Source: an uncultured cyanobacterium (lineage in GTDB: Bacteria; Cyanobacteriota; Cyanobacteriia; Cyanobacteriales; Chroococcidiopsidaceae). From it: DNA of 13,207 nt. Location of the stretch: the NCBI GenBank assembly GCA_946221495.1, contig CAMIFA010000145.1:1-13207 (forward strand), in the 5' to 3' direction. Each line of letters starts with the position of its first letter. The first letter of the stretch is position 1. The notes beneath the pieces were generated by a model. The model was not told the DNA's origin and made no database searches. It saw only the letters and a program-made list of their open reading frames with translations. This document shows, one piece after another, positions 5,926 through 13,205 of this stretch. The position numbers and the translations under genes were made by a program.

Positions 5926-8646
5926 CTAAACAGCAACTCGCTTACGCCGAGCAAGAAATACTAAAGCGATCGCCACCATACCTATCAGCATCCATTCTTC
6001 CGGTTCAGGAACAGCTGATACTGTAAAAGGATTGAACGGTTGACTTAATTCTTCTTTTCCCGATTCTACCTCTCGGTTAAAGCGATTACTTTGGGCTTCA
6101 GCGCGTTTGAGAGCTTCTCTTTGCTGATCGTTAACTAGGACAAGCATTGAGGAGTAGGGAGTAACAATGTCAAAATTTTTGGCTATGGCATGAATGTCAT
6201 CCAGCTTAGTTAACTTATCTGCACCTGCTTCTTTACTCAATTCCAGTACCAATTGCCGCGCTGCTAGCTGCTCAAAACCAGTTTTATCGGTTGCTTCTGA
6301 TTCTGTCTTTAACTGACTCCAAGCATAGCCATCCACTACACTTACTACATTAGCTAACTTTGTCTCAGTTCCCAATCGTTGCAACACTTCTGTAACTTGG
6401 GTAGATACGCCACCATTGCTATCTTGAATAGCTTTTAATGTGGCATCATCATAAGCTTGCGGCAGTAGTCCTCCTAAATGCACCATCCACAACGGCGCAG
6501 ATATCTTTGGTAAATCGTTTTTGTCATTAGATAATTCGTAACTACCCTCATCTGTTACTAGCAAGACGGCATCGTAGGCAGTATTGTCGCGCAGTTGAGT
6601 AAACTGGCGCAGCATCTCCTTGGGTTGGAGTGTGCCATAAAAAGTTATTTTTGCAGAATCGAAGCCACGTATGTCATTTATGCGCTTTGGTTGACTACCA
6701 GATGCGGCTGTGATGTACAAATCAACATTATTAGAGTTATTTGCTGGCAATCTAAACGTCTGGCTGATCTCCTTAGTGTTTGCTGCCATAGAGCGTGAGG
6801 TATCAAGAATAATCGCCAATCGCTTGCCTTGCACTAAAGCGTAATCTTGCTGAGTTAGCGGCTTTGCTGAGAGCTGGTAGCCTTCTGATAAGCTAACTGC
6901 ATGGAAACTAGGCTGGTATTGTCTCGACGTGCTGATAAATTCTGGTAGCCAGCTATCTGTTTTTTGCTCTTTTGTGTTGTAAATCCGCTTGGTGTTACTA
7001 TTCCAAAAGATATTGCGTTTCTCTGCTAATTGCGGCAATGCCCATCCAGCTTGTTGTTGCATCACCTTATAAGTCAGCCATAGATGCATTTCTTGTGGCT
7101 GCTGGGTTTCTCCTCGTAAGGGCGATCGCACAGGAATCGGAAATGCCCTCAAACGATATTGGCGTGGTCCCACTTGCTCTAAAAGTGCCGGATCTACACG
7201 CTGTCTTACTTGATCGTTGTAAACTTGTTGAGCAGCACCACGCGGCGCAACCACAAAAGGAAAGCGATCGCTAAGTTTATTGGTATCGCCTAACCACAAT
7301 CCTGTAATTACGGCGCTTTCTGGTAAAGAAAACGAGTAGAAAACCTCCTGCACTTGTGGCGTTTGGTTCTCATACACTTCGTAAAGCTCGACATCTGCCC
7401 AATCGCTCTGTTCTTTAACCGTAACTTGTTGCGTATTCAGCCACACTTTTTCTTGGTTGATATTTAGTAACCCGGCTTTGGCTTCATCTCGATTCACAGT
7501 AGATTGCAAAGCGTGTTGAATTGCCTGACGCTGATCTTTTTGGATGGGTGCATCAAAAAACTGGGCGTAGAGTTTTTCTGCCTTGCCTGTATCTGGGCGA
7601 TCGCCTTGGTACAAAAATGGCGACATCAAGTGATTATATATTTCCTGTAAACCACGAGCAGCCGATTCAGGTAGACCAAGGTTATTACTGTATAAATACT
7701 GGATGTGATTATTTTCTTTTCTAGTGCTGAGATAGCGATAGGACGACAAATAAGCGTTAGTCAGTCCATCTTCAATTACCTCTGACTTTGCTAATAGTGC
7801 CTGTTTACTGCTGTCGTTACTCGCTGGATTTTTTAATAAATTAAATGCCTGTACTTGCGGCTGCTGCTGTAACGAAACAAAGATAATCATCCACGCTGTT
7901 ACTACCGCGCCAGCGCCTATAGCAGTACGACGACCATATTGCGAGGCAAAGGCACGTAATGTTTTTAGTCCCGATAAAACGTATAAAGTCGCCATTGCCG
8001 AAGGCATTGCCACAAATAATGTAGAAGTAAATACAAATAGAATTGATAATATTGGTATCCACCAAAAAGCGGCTAAGAAGTTCTGAGTTAATACAGTCCA
8101 AAATACTTGTAACCACTGAAATCTAAAAAACTCTCGCACTAAAACCGCGACTGTAGGCACAGCATAAAACATCAGCACTGTTCCGACATACACACCAATC
8201 AACAGCATTAAAGAGTGGGCGATCATCTGCATCCAAGCAGCAAGGCGATTACGAGTAGCGTAGCCGTATAGTAAATGCAAAAAGAATGCGGCGATACATA
8301 CGAAAATTGTATTTAATACTTGGGCGCTGGCTGGAGTGAGTTCCCGTAGCAAAAATAAGCGAATTAGGCATAAAAGAAATAGCGGTGCTTCAACGCCGTA
8401 AAATAAGCGCATTAGTTGTACTGGTTGACCGCTAAAGCGCAATAAACCAATAAAAGTACAGACAGTTGGCACAGCAACTATCCCAACAAGCGTTAAGAAA
8501 AATTCAAGCGGAATTTCACCTGCAAACGTAGCTGTAATTAATGCCGGGGCGATCGCAGGCAAGATACCTGCATAGACAACTAGCAAAAATGTCAGATTCC
8601 AAAGCCAAAATATAGCGTTAAAAATACCATTTAAAAACCGCTTCAT
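5926..8646 (-). CDS. PEP-CTERM integral membrane protein with VIT and VWA domains (exosortase partner)
   Basis: A 906-residue protein. Residues 10-260 hold about seven or eight hydrophobic segments. Residues about 395-510 resemble a VIT domain (FYSFSLPESAVITGLWLGD, then FPFVVAPRGAAQQVYNDQV). A VWA domain follows, with MIDAS DTSRS (615-619) and a second acidic site at VTDEGSYE (D699). The end is a classic exosortase sorting signal: PEPEEW at 880-885, a hydrophobic helix, then RRKR. It matches the cyanobacterial 'PEP-CTERM family integral membrane protein' family (remembered as TIGR02921, unchecked). VIT-VWA modules bind metal ions and ligands outside the cell. Its ATG overlaps the exosortase stop (ATGA), implying translational coupling, so it is almost certainly the dedicated substrate. 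The ligand is unknown. Three to five HIP1 sites show a resident gene. An unusual point is that most PEP-CTERM proteins are secreted, not polytopic. Confidence 0.9.
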   Translation of the reverse strand: MKRFLNGIFNAIFWLWNLTFLLVVYAGILPAIAPALITATFAGEIPLEFFLTLVGIVAVPTVCTFIGLLRFSGQPVQLMRLFYGVEAPLFLLCLIRLFLLRELTPASAQVLNTIFVCIAAFFLHLLYGYATRNRLAAWMQMIAHSLMLLIGVYVGTVLMFYAVPTVAVLVREFFRFQWLQVFWTVLTQNFLAAFWWIPILSILFVFTSTLFVAMPSAMATLYVLSGLKTLRAFASQYGRRTAIGAGAVVTAWMIIFVSLQQQPQVQAFNLLKNPASNDSSKQALLAKSEVIEDGLTNAYLSSYRYLSTRKENNHIQYLYSNNLGLPESAARGLQEIYNHLMSPFLYQGDRPDTGKAEKLYAQFFDAPIQKDQRQAIQHALQSTVNRDEAKAGLLNINQEKVWLNTQQVTVKEQSDWADVELYEVYENQTPQVQEVFYSFSLPESAVITGLWLGDTNKLSDRFPFVVAPRGAAQQVYNDQVRQRVDPALLEQVGPRQYRLRAFPIPVRSPLRGETQQPQEMHLWLTYKVMQQQAGWALPQLAEKRNIFWNSNTKRIYNTKEQKTDSWLPEFISTSRQYQPSFHAVSLSEGYQLSAKPLTQQDYALVQGKRLAIILDTSRSMAANTKEISQTFRLPANNSNNVDLYITAASGSQPKRINDIRGFDSAKITFYGTLQPKEMLRQFTQLRDNTAYDAVLLVTDEGSYELSNDKNDLPKISAPLWMVHLGGLLPQAYDDATLKAIQDSNGGVSTQVTEVLQRLGTETKLANVVSVVDGYAWSQLKTESEATDKTGFEQLAARQLVLELSKEAGADKLTKLDDIHAIAKNFDIVTPYSSMLVLVNDQQREALKRAEAQSNRFNREVESGKEELSQPFNPFTVSAVPEPEEWMLIGMVAIALVFLARRKRVAV

Positions 8647-10139
8647 CGCTGCTCTCCGTTTAGGCTACGGTTAATGAAATTATGGATAGTAGTAGCAAAG
8701 GTACGAATCTCTGAACTATCAGGGTTCTTGGCACTGTCAAACAGTACAGAAACCATCGCCCAATTCTTTTGACGGCGCGTGACTTGACTCCACAGCCGTG
8801 ATAAAAAATCATCTGTAGTTTGCTGGGGTGATTGAAACCAGTAGGTAGCAGAAAGCTTACCGTCTTGCAAAGACAACCAACGTGCTATGACATTTGGTGT
8901 TAGCCACTTTCTCTCTGTACGATCTACCTTTAGTCCACTGCCCACAAAACATAGTTCTGGCGCATGGTAGCTACTCCAAGACGAGCTGGATACTAACAAG
9001 ATAGAACCAGATAGTTCACCTGATGTAAAACGCCATTTTTCGGAAACAGTGGCAGTAGCATTATCAAAAAAACGTTGTTCAGCTTCTGTCAAGGCAACAC
9101 GCTGAGATTCTAGTCCAGAAGGCAAGGAAGTAATAGCTAATAATTCTTGCTGGCGGTGGTGGAATGGGGGAATCAGCGCCAAGGCGATCAGGACAACCAC
9201 TAGTAAAGTCTGGGTTTTAAAAGATGTGTGATGAATTGATAGGGGCGTTTTTTCTGTTTTCCTGTCCTGCTGTTGAGACTTTGGCAATTGATGCTTAGGA
9301 ACCCTCTGAAGCATTAGCCAGGTTAAGCCACAAGCACAGATAAAACCTAAAAGCCCTAGAGGAATATGTAAAATTTGCGCGAATGTTGGTTGTTGCAGTT
9401 GGGTGATTAGCACTAATATCAGCACCCGCACGATATTAGATACGATTAGTAAAAACAGGCTGAATCCACATACTAGTAACCAGCGTATTCCTAGTTGGCG
9501 ATTTTCCAGCCAGGTAACGGCAAGCAAAAACAGTGTCCCTGTCCATAAGCTTCTCAATCCGCTACAAGGTAAATCTACATGGGCAATACCATTTTCTAAG
9601 ACAATAATGTCGTAAGAAGAGATGGCGGCAATCTGCCAAACAGAAAGCATTTGTTCCACCACCCTTGCTGTCAGCACCCGTACCGGAAAACCAAGACCAG
9701 TACCAAACTGAAAACAAAAGGGCAAAATAAAGGCAATTAAAGTAGCGACGGGTAGACCTTTACGCCAAATGGCAGGCTGAAGAAACAGTCCGCATAAGCC
9801 GTATGTGCCAAGAGCGAATAAAATTACTGTAATTTGTTCGACATCTACTAGCCACTGGAGAGCGATCGCACTAACGGCTGCACCCAACATCACGAGTAGC
9901 GGTAAAAATCGCATTGTCGGTGCTGTAGATATTTGTAACTGCCGCCGACTACGCACTCCTTGTATCAGTAAGCCCACTATTACTAAGCAAATCAATATCA
10001 AGTTGAAACTTGATGCTTGCTGCAATGATTGCCAAAGCCATTGCAGGGACGAACTATGCAAATAAAGCCAAGTGCTGACAAGTAGTGTTGTGCTAAGTAT
10101 GTTCCAGCTTGTGGTATCTGAATTAATGCTGGCACGCAT
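8643..10139 (-). CDS. xrtO: Exosortase with C-terminal EpsI-like domain (probably exosortase O)
   Basis: A 498-residue membrane protease/transpeptidase-type enzyme that acts on PEP-CTERM sorting signals. Residues about 10-280 contain some eight hydrophobic helices with the exosortase catalytic set: C192 in LPCSGLRSLW, R238 in SNIVRVL and H258 in LHIPLG. After a basic linker (281-305) and one more helix (about 311-325) comes an extracytoplasmic domain of about 170 residues with YHAPELC (H392, E395, C397), resembling the EpsI/DUF3485 domain often found fused or adjacent to exosortases. The next gene overlaps by 4 bases and encodes a PEP-CTERM protein, which fits the single-substrate exosortase systems. 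The xrtO subtype is recalled from this pairing in cyanobacteria and is less certain than the exosortase call. The start is supported by AAGGA six bases upstream and by a promoter at 10198-10227. Confidence 0.92.
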   Translation of the reverse strand: MRASINSDTTSWNILSTTLLVSTWLYLHSSSLQWLWQSLQQASSFNLILICLVIVGLLIQGVRSRRQLQISTAPTMRFLPLLVMLGAAVSAIALQWLVDVEQITVILFALGTYGLCGLFLQPAIWRKGLPVATLIAFILPFCFQFGTGLGFPVRVLTARVVEQMLSVWQIAAISSYDIIVLENGIAHVDLPCSGLRSLWTGTLFLLAVTWLENRQLGIRWLLVCGFSLFLLIVSNIVRVLILVLITQLQQPTFAQILHIPLGLLGFICACGLTWLMLQRVPKHQLPKSQQQDRKTEKTPLSIHHTSFKTQTLLVVVLIALALIPPFHHRQQELLAITSLPSGLESQRVALTEAEQRFFDNATATVSEKWRFTSGELSGSILLVSSSSWSSYHAPELCFVGSGLKVDRTERKWLTPNVIARWLSLQDGKLSATYWFQSPQQTTDDFLSRLWSQVTRRQKNWAMVSVLFDSAKNPDSSEIRTFATTIHNFINRSLNGEQR

Positions 10140-10161
10140 ATTACTTCCTTATATTCACTGA

Positions 10162-10193
10162 GTTTAAATCATAAATTAAGTAAAAATTTAAAC
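10162..10193. repeat. Inverted repeat GTTTAAAT / ATTTAAAC in the exosortase leader
   Basis: GTTTAAAT (10162-10169) and ATTTAAAC (10186-10193) are perfect 8-bp reverse complements separated by 16 bases. The distal arm sits at the predicted transcription start and the proximal arm about 23 bases before the exosortase ATG. It could be an operator or a weak leader hairpin. AT-richness makes chance occurrence fairly easy. Confidence 0.35.
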
Positions 10194-10197
10194 ATCT

Positions 10198-10227
10198 ATA
10201 TTACGCATTCTTTAATAAAAATGTCAA
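10198..10227 (-). promoter_or_regulatory. Sigma70-like promoter for the exosortase operon
   Basis: On the minus strand a perfect TTGACA (10227-10222) is followed after 18 bases by TAATAT (10203-10198). Transcription would begin near 10191, giving a leader of about 50 bases before the exosortase ATG at 10139. Confidence 0.55.
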
Positions 10228-10451
10228 CTGAAACATTAATAAATTCAACAATTGAGAACAAAATTAATAATTAATAGTTATTTTAATTTCGTTACAATAA
10301 TTTGCTGTTGGGCATTAATTACAGCTGAGTAAAAGTATTCAACTAGCTGGGGAATTTAATTAGAAACTCCGCCCTACATCCCTGTTCTTTTAAAATTGAA
10401 GCTATAGAGTAAAGTTGATTACCCTCAAAATCACCATTTCGACACTATTGT
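10228..10451. other. AT-rich intergenic region without a gene
   Basis: This is most of the 312-base gap between the divergent exosortase and ArfB genes. The half nearest the exosortase is dominated by A/T runs such as AATTAATAATTAATAG. No ORF, tRNA, or strong hairpin was found, and no convincing promoter for the rightward ArfB gene was identified. It presumably holds that promoter and upstream activating sequence for the exosortase operon. Confidence 0.5.
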
Positions 10452-10866
10452 ATGCTGCAAATTTCCCAGACTGTTACCATTCCTGCTCATGAACTGGAGA
10501 TCAGCGCGGTTCGCGTCTCTTGGGGCAGGGGGGCAAAATGTCAACAAGGTGGCGACTGCAATCCATCTGCGCTTTGACATTGGGGCTTCATCGCTGCCTG
10601 ATATCTACAAAGAGCGGCTATTGCAGCTAAACGACCAGCGCATTACGAAAGAAGGTGTAGTCGTCATTAAAGCTCAGGAATACCGTAGTCAAGAGCAAAA
10701 TCGTGAGTCAGCACTGAAGCGACTGCAAGCTCTGATTAAAAGTGCTATCGTGATTCCCAAAAAACGCAAACCCAGCAAACCGTCTCGTAGTTCTCAAAGA
10801 AAGCGGCTCGACAGCAAAAACAAAAGAGGACAGATTAAGCAGATGCGCTCTCAAGTGATTGAATGA
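10452..10866 (+). pseudogene. arfB: ArfB (YaeJ) peptidyl-tRNA hydrolase, broken by a 1-bp insertion near the start
   Basis: ArfB rescues stalled ribosomes: its GGQ motif hydrolyses the peptidyl-tRNA while a basic C-terminal tail enters the empty mRNA channel. From ATG 10452 the frame reads MLQISQTVTIPAHELEISAV-R, the normal family N-terminus. The family match then continues one base out of frame as SLGAGGQNVNKVATAIHLRF and on to the basic tail rich in KKRKPSKPSRSSQRKR, stopping at 10866. Removing one base between 10512 and 10518 gives a 137-residue protein with GGQ at 26-28, the same place as in E. coli ArfB. Without correction, frame one stops at 10577. The second frame has its own ATG at 10489, so a 125-residue protein lacking the first 12 residues could still be made with GGQ and tail intact. 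The insertion could also be a sequencing error. Confidence 0.85.
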
Positions 10867-10920
10867 TTTTTAAAATGCGCGATCGCCTAAGCTGGGGAAA
10901 GCAGTTAATACAGTAGTTCT

Positions 10921-11586
10921 ATGGCAATTTATCTAGTTACAGGGGCAAATCGTGGTATCGGCTACGAATACTGCCGTCAACTGCAAGCGCGAGGGAATAC
11001 TGTAATAGCAGTTTGTCGGGCTGCTTCTGATCAATTGCAGGCGCTAAAAGTAAGATTGGAAGAGGGCATTGATATTACCTCTGATCCCTCTGTTGCGGAC
11101 TTGAGCGATCGCCTGGGAGAAACTCAGATTGATGTCTTGATCAATAATGCCGGAATTCTCAAGCGCGTCACCCTGGAACATCTCGATTTTGACAGTATTC
11201 GGGAACAATTTGAAGTTAATGCCCTCGGTGCATTGCGGGTGACTCATACGCTGCTTCCCCGCCTTAAAGTGGGTGCTAAGGTCGTGATCATGACTAGTCG
11301 GATGGGGTCGATTGGAGATAACACTTCTGGCAGTTCCTACGGCTACCGGATGTCTAAAGTAGCTTTATCAATGGCAGGCAAGTCCCTCTCTCATGACCTT
11401 AAACCACTAGGCATTGCCGTCGCCATTCTGCATCCAGGCTTAGTGCAAACTGCGATGACAAACTTCACTACTAGTGGCATTACGCCGGAAGTAGCAGTGA
11501 AAGGATTGCTGGCGCGGATTGATCAGTTAACGCTAGATAACACTGGCACTTTTTGGCATAGTAATGGCGATGTGCTGCCCTGGTAA
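10921..11586 (+). CDS. Short-chain dehydrogenase/reductase (C-factor/sniffer-like SDR)
   Basis: A 221-residue NAD(P)-dependent oxidoreductase with the classical SDR layout. The nucleotide-binding glycine motif TGANRGIG is at 7-14 and NNAG at 75-78. The catalytic set is S130 (in MTSRMGSIGDN), Y142 and K146 (in YGYRMSK), and a PG motif after the sixth strand (LHPGLVQT) is present. R11 after the first glycine suggests NADP preference. The MGSIGDN...YGYRMSK wording is that of the C-factor (CsgA)/sniffer carbonyl-reductase branch, but the substrate cannot be named. It is cytoplasmic. It starts 54 bp after the ArfB frame on the same strand, and no terminator is visible between them. No clear Shine-Dalgarno precedes the ATG. 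One HIP1 site is inside the gene and one just upstream. Its stop lies 3 bases from that of the convergent 90-residue gene. Confidence 0.93.
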   Translation: MAIYLVTGANRGIGYEYCRQLQARGNTVIAVCRAASDQLQALKVRLEEGIDITSDPSVADLSDRLGETQIDVLINNAGILKRVTLEHLDFDSIREQFEVNALGALRVTHTLLPRLKVGAKVVIMTSRMGSIGDNTSGSSYGYRMSKVALSMAGKSLSHDLKPLGIAVAILHPGLVQTAMTNFTTSGITPEVAVKGLLARIDQLTLDNTGTFWHSNGDVLPW

Positions 11587-11589
11587 ACA

Positions 11590-11862
11590 CTACTTGAATT
11601 TTCGTTTTAAATTACCTCCAGGCGGCGTTCGGTGCGCCCCAAAATATTTCTCACTGCGGTAGCGGAGCCAAACTCTTAGAACCTGGGGAATTTGCTCTTT
11701 CTGCTCTGGTGTCAATAAGTTGTAAAGTTCTAAGGCACGTTCTCGCTGATGACGGCAGGCTGCATTATTATGGGCATCCCAGTAACTTCTGGCGATCCGA
11801 ATTGAGCGACAAACTTCTTTTACCAGTGCAACGCCTGATAAGGTGGCATCTTTCTTAGCCAT
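11590..11862 (-). CDS. Small basic protein of unknown function (90 aa)
   Basis: I do not recognise this family. The protein is rich in Arg and Lys, mostly helical by composition, with a distinctive core RSYWDAHNNAACRHQRERAL and then YNLLTPEQKEQIPQVLRVW, ending in PPGGNLKRKFK. It has two cysteines (C18 and C36) but no metal-binding pattern, no signal peptide and no membrane segment, so it is probably cytoplasmic and could bind nucleic acid, which is a guess from charge only. It reads like a real protein rather than a shadow frame: it occupies its own space, fills the gap between the SDR gene and the divergent GHL10-like gene, and has balanced composition. No Shine-Dalgarno is evident before the ATG. 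Confidence 0.75.
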   Translation of the reverse strand: MAKKDATLSGVALVKEVCRSIRIARSYWDAHNNAACRHQRERALELYNLLTPEQKEQIPQVLRVWLRYRSEKYFGAHRTPPGGNLKRKFK

Positions 11863-11880
11863 TGATTTAAAAAACTAGCT

Positions 11881-11904
11881 GGACTACTTCTTTAATAGTA
11901 GTTT
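11881..11904. repeat. Inverted repeat ACTACT / AGTAGT in a divergent promoter region
   Basis: ACTACT (11883-11888) and AGTAGT (11897-11902) are separated by 8 bases, and two G-T pairs would extend the stem. It sits about 20 bases upstream of the 90-residue gene and about 85 upstream of the GHL10-like gene. No rightward gene ends here, so a terminator role on the plus strand is unlikely. An operator or chance repeat is more plausible. Confidence 0.25.
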
Positions 11905-11972
11905 TATCTATCTAAACAGCGCCCTCTTAGCTCCAATATCTGGGATGATGAAACCCGTTACAAGATTTCATC

Positions 11973-11977
11973 AAGGA
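11973..11977 (+). promoter_or_regulatory. Ribosome binding site supporting a GTG start
   Basis: AAGGA lies 10 bases before the GTG at 11988. The ATG at 11977 is in another frame and stops after four codons, so GTG is the first usable start that yields the signal peptide. Confidence 0.5.
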
Positions 11978-11987
11978 TGTGTAGTGA

Positions 11988-13205
11988 GTGAGGAGTAAGC
12001 GTCAGATTGCGTTTGTGCTTTTGTTTAGTTTGACAATAGCAGCATTGCTGCTATGGCATCCCCAGGTAGTAAAATCTCAGACTAGCCACCGTCCAACTGA
12101 GGTGCGAGGAGTTTGGTTAACCAACGTTGATAGTGACGTATTATTTTCCCGCGATCGCCTAAATAATGCTCTGCAACGTCTGTCCCGATTAAATTTTAAT
12201 ACTGTTTATCCTACAGTTTGGAATCGGGGCTATACTCTTTACCCTAGTTCCGTAGCTGAACGAACTATAGGGCGATCTATGGCTCCCAACCCAGGACTTA
12301 AGAGTCGAGATATCTTGGCTGAACTAGTGCAGCAAAGCCACGAACAAGGATTGAAAGTTATTCCCTGGTTTGAATTTGGACTGAAAGCTCCAGCTAATTC
12401 TGACCTAGTGCGCCGCCACCCTGATTGGATTACCTATCGTCGCAATACCCGCCAAATTAGTAAGGGACAGAATAATCAAGTCTGGCTTAATCCTTTTCAT
12501 CCGCTTGTGCAACGATTCATTGTCAGTCTGATTTCGGAAATTGTTTCTAAGTATGATGTCGATGGTATCCAAATAGACGACCACTTTAGTCTGCCAATCG
12601 ATCTAGGATACGACACATTCACGGCTGGGCTTTACCAACGCGAAAATCGCGGCAGGCGACCGCCACGCAACCCCCGCGACCCAAATTGGATGCGTTGGCG
12701 AGCTAATAAAATTACAGCTTTAATGACTCAAATCCATCAGGCAGTTAAAATGCGTAAGCCTAACTGTCTTGTGACTCTTGCGCCTAATTCTCAAGATTAT
12801 GCCTACAAAACTTCTTTACAAGACTGGCGGACTTGGGAGCAACGTGGTCTAATCGAGGAAATTGTTTTGCAGGTGTACCGGGACGATTTAAAAACATTCG
12901 TTAAGGAATTGGAGCGTCCAGAACTAAAAGCTACTCTACGTCGCGTACCTGTGAGTGTCGGAATTTTAACTGGTTTGAAGAATCGCTCTGTGCCGATCAA
13001 ACGTATCCAGCAGCAAGTTCAAGCAGTCCGCAACCGAGGTTTTGCAGGGGTGTCCTTCTTTTTCTACGAAAGTCTAGGTAATCGAGATGCAGCGCTCCTC
13101 TCTCTATTTCCTACACCTAAACCACGACCAACTATTACCCAAAATAGGATGCGATCGCATCGGACTAGTAAGTCTCAGAGCGCGTTATTGCCTCAGGAGA
13201 ACTAG
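11988..13205 (+). CDS. Secreted GHL10-type (DUF187) glycoside hydrolase-like protein
   Basis: A 405-residue protein starting at GTG and complete at TAG, two bases from the window end. Residues 1-30 are a signal peptide: basic MRSKR, a hydrophobic core to about residue 23, and a likely cut near VVKS-Q. The mature part opens EVRGVWLTNVDSD, the hallmark of the GHL10/DUF187 TIM-barrel family. It goes on with NFNTVYPTVWNRG, GLKVIPWFEFGL (E129), WLNPFHPLVQRF and DGIQIDDHF (D192, D197, D198, H199). The acidic residues at strand ends are candidates for catalysis, as in related barrel hydrolases. The substrate is probably a cell-wall or extracellular polysaccharide, but members are poorly characterised. 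After about residue 375 the tail is basic, Pro/Ser-rich and probably disordered. The protein acts in the periplasm or outside. It is transcribed alone as far as the window shows. It contains two HIP1 sites. Confidence 0.92.
   Translation: MRSKRQIAFVLLFSLTIAALLLWHPQVVKSQTSHRPTEVRGVWLTNVDSDVLFSRDRLNNALQRLSRLNFNTVYPTVWNRGYTLYPSSVAERTIGRSMAPNPGLKSRDILAELVQQSHEQGLKVIPWFEFGLKAPANSDLVRRHPDWITYRRNTRQISKGQNNQVWLNPFHPLVQRFIVSLISEIVSKYDVDGIQIDDHFSLPIDLGYDTFTAGLYQRENRGRRPPRNPRDPNWMRWRANKITALMTQIHQAVKMRKPNCLVTLAPNSQDYAYKTSLQDWRTWEQRGLIEEIVLQVYRDDLKTFVKELERPELKATLRRVPVSVGILTGLKNRSVPIKRIQQQVQAVRNRGFAGVSFFFYESLGNRDAALLSLFPTPKPRPTITQNRMRSHRTSKSQSALLPQEN

Larger units (their letters stand above)
312..13158. 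repeat. HIP1 palindromes (GCGATCGC), at least 15 dispersed copies
   Basis: Copies begin at 312, 1042, 1681, 2122, 2474, 5966, 7122, 7264, 7597, 8549, 9862, 10879, 11104, 12151 and 13151. This over-representation is characteristic of many cyanobacterial genomes. None was found between 2482 and 5965, which covers the LysR gene and the methyltransferase-nuclease gene. Confidence 0.9.

Noticed and set aside
7841..8116. Open frame of 91 codons within the PEP-CTERM gene on the same strand, in another frame.
   Set aside because: The main frame encodes continuous membrane helices with good start and coupling. The alternative has unrelated Cys/Tyr/Ile-rich composition.
10572..10578. CTTTGAC at the frame-one stop of arfB, identical to the +1 frameshift heptamer of the RF2 gene.
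   Set aside because: A shift there would enter the correct downstream frame but only after GGQ had been read out of frame, giving an inactive protein. The AGGGGGG stretch is also about 38 bases upstream, too far to act as the stimulating Shine-Dalgarno. CTTTGAC is simply part of the normal codons for RFDI.
11977..11991. Four-codon ORF (ATG to TGA) overlapping the GTG start of the GHL10-like gene as a leader peptide.
   Set aside because: Its ATG overlaps the last base of the AAGGA ribosome binding site of the main gene, and so short a frame is expected by chance.
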